Source: Actinomycetes bacterium
GTDB lineage: Bacteria > Actinomycetota > Actinomycetes > Actinomycetales > Cellulomonadaceae
Length of the DNA: 8,270 nucleotides
Assembly (NCBI GenBank): GCA_023412515.1
Contig: JAEYNO010000318.1
Span: 1 to 8,270, forward strand
Direction: 5' to 3'
Below the pieces are notes generated by a model. It saw only the letters and a list, made by a program, of their open reading frames with translations. It did no database searches and was not told the origin of the DNA. The position numbers were made by a program, and so were the translations under genes. Numbering within the stretch: position 1 is the stretch's first letter; each line of letters opens with the position of its first letter. Below are positions 7,400 through 8,270 of the stretch, one piece after another.

Positions 7400-7403
7400 T
7401 GTA
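7378..7403 (+). promoter_or_regulatory. Putative ROK operator, copy 2
   Basis: This is the second copy of the element at 1832-1857. It lies in the spacer and -10 box of the GH2 promoter. In this copy an imperfect dyad is visible: TAAGTT, a four-base centre CAGC, then AACCTA (five of six positions pair). It lies just upstream of the presumed GH36 -10 box, so one bound repressor could affect both divergent genes. Assignment to the ROK protein is inference. Confidence 0.62.
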
Positions 7404-7487
7404 GGGGCTCCTCGGGCCGGACGGTCCGCGAGCGCGCGACGACGCGCGCCCGCCGGGGGCCGAGGACCTCCGGAGGCGCGCACGCAC

Positions 7488-8270
7488 ATGGACCACCACC
7501 TCCTCGACGACGGCTGGACGCTCACGGCCGACCCCGGGACCCTCCCCGCCGACCTGCCCGCGCCGCTGCGGCGTGCGCTGCACGACGGCGTCCCCGCTCA
7601 CGTCCCCGGCACGAGCCACACGACGCTGCTCGACGCGGGACTCGTCCCCGACCCCTACGTCGACGACAACGAGACGCGCCTCGCGTGGATGCGGCACGTC
7701 ACGTGGACCTACGCGCGGCCCGTGCGCATCGCCCCCGCGCTCGCCGGCGAGCGTGTCGACCTGGTCCTCGAGGGCGTCGACACGGTCGCCACCGTGCGCC
7801 TCGACGACGACGTGCTCGCGCGCACCGCCAACCAGCACCGCACCTACCGCGTCGACCTGCGCGCGCACCTGCGTCACGACGTCCGCACGCTGCGCGTCGA
7901 GCTGACGTCGGCGCTCGCGCACGCCGAGGCCGAGGCGCGCCGCCTCGGACCGCGTCCGCTCGCGTACCCGCAGCCGTTCAACATGGTCCGCAAGATGGCC
8001 TGCTCGTTCGGCTGGGACTGGGGCCCGGACCTGCAGACCGCGGGTCTGTGGCGGCCCGTGCGGGTCGAGCGGTGGCGCGTCGCGCGGCTCGCGTCCGTGC
8101 GCCCGCTGGTCACCGTGCGACCCGACGGCACCGGCGTCGTCGACGTCGTCGTCGACGTCGAGCGGTCGGGGCTGCCCGGCGGCGACGTGCCGCTCGCGGT
8201 CACCGCGCGCGTCGCGGGCGCCGAGACCGTGGTGACGGTCGACGCGGGCGCGACCGGGACGACCGCGCAC
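7488..8270 (+). CDS. GH2 beta-mannosidase-like glycosidase, N-terminal part
   Basis: The frame is open from ATG 7488 to the window end (261 codons), so the 3' part is missing. The residues resemble the sugar-binding and first immunoglobulin-like domains of GH2 beta-mannosidases, which release mannose from the non-reducing ends of beta-1,4-manno-oligosaccharides. Evidence: the opening LDDGWTL; VPGTSHTTLLDAGLVPDPY (39-57) followed by DDNETRLAWM; LEGVDTVATVRLD (94-106); and the block PFNMVRKMACSFGWDWGP (163-180), the strongest family marker. The catalytic glutamates would lie beyond the window; such enzymes are typically around 800 residues. No signal peptide is seen, so cytoplasmic action is expected. 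The ribosome site GGAGG (7472-7476) is 11 bases from the ATG, a little far. Other GH2 specificities are possible but less likely given the WDWGP block. Confidence 0.87.
   Translation, partial: MDHHLLDDGWTLTADPGTLPADLPAPLRRALHDGVPAHVPGTSHTTLLDAGLVPDPYVDDNETRLAWMRHVTWTYARPVRIAPALAGERVDLVLEGVDTVATVRLDDDVLARTANQHRTYRVDLRAHLRHDVRTLRVELTSALAHAEAEARRLGPRPLAYPQPFNMVRKMACSFGWDWGPDLQTAGLWRPVRVERWRVARLASVRPLVTVRPDGTGVVDVVVDVERSGLPGGDVPLAVTARVAGAETVVTVDAGATGTTAH

Noticed and set aside
7467..7476. Perfect palindrome CCTCCGGAGG containing the GH2 ribosome site, as a translation-control hairpin.
   Set aside because: As a hairpin it yields at most three pairs around a four-base loop. The symmetry follows from a GGAGG ribosome site next to its chance complement.
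5016..8270. A 1084-codon open frame on the minus strand across the GH36 and GH2 genes.
   Set aside because: It is an Arg/Pro/Ala-rich low-complexity shadow of the two real genes in another frame, as expected when third codon positions are almost all G or C. It matches no domain I recognise, and its C-terminal end runs into the importer operon.

Overview
The window is very GC-rich and nearly every codon ends in G or C, as in a high-GC actinobacterium. A maltokinase, a ROK repressor, a CUT1 sugar importer and cytoplasmic glycosidases together would fit a saprophyte of the Cellulomonas type (Micrococcales). That placement is inferred from style and gene content, not from a marker gene.

Layout: (1) Bases 2-451 (+) are the 3' end of a maltokinase gene, part of trehalose/maltose-1-phosphate metabolism. 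It converges, across a 33-bp gap, on (2) a ROK-family repressor at 485-1735 (-). (3) The region 1736-1931 is a divergent regulatory region. It carries a clear + strand promoter with an embedded operator-like element and a perfect 8-bp hairpin in the leader of the next gene. (4) A three-gene + strand importer operon follows at 1932-5049: a lipoprotein sugar-binding protein and two CUT1 permeases, the last two overlapping by ATGA. No ATPase gene is present. (5) A perfect 18-bp stem at 5074-5112 separates this operon from the convergent (6) GH36 alpha-galactosidase at 5135-7315 (-). (7) The region 7316-7487 is a second divergent regulatory region, with a near-copy of the promoter/operator at 1824-1857. 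(8) The 5' part of a GH2 beta-mannosidase-like gene runs from 7488 (+) off the window end.

How it fits together: the binding protein and permeases would import an oligosaccharide. The alpha-galactosidase would remove alpha-galactosyl groups and the beta-mannosidase-like enzyme would cut the beta-mannosyl backbone. The simplest reading is a locus for galactosylated manno-oligosaccharides (galactomannan breakdown products). The ROK repressor probably controls it through the element shared by the importer promoter and the GH2 promoter. The two enzymes without signal peptides and the lipoprotein-anchored importer support uptake first and cytoplasmic hydrolysis second.

Most striking in the sequence is the repeated promoter/operator: 26 of 34 aligned positions are identical between two intergenic regions 5.5 kb apart, in the same position relative to the promoter elements. 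No RNA gene, mobile element, CRISPR array or pseudogene was seen.
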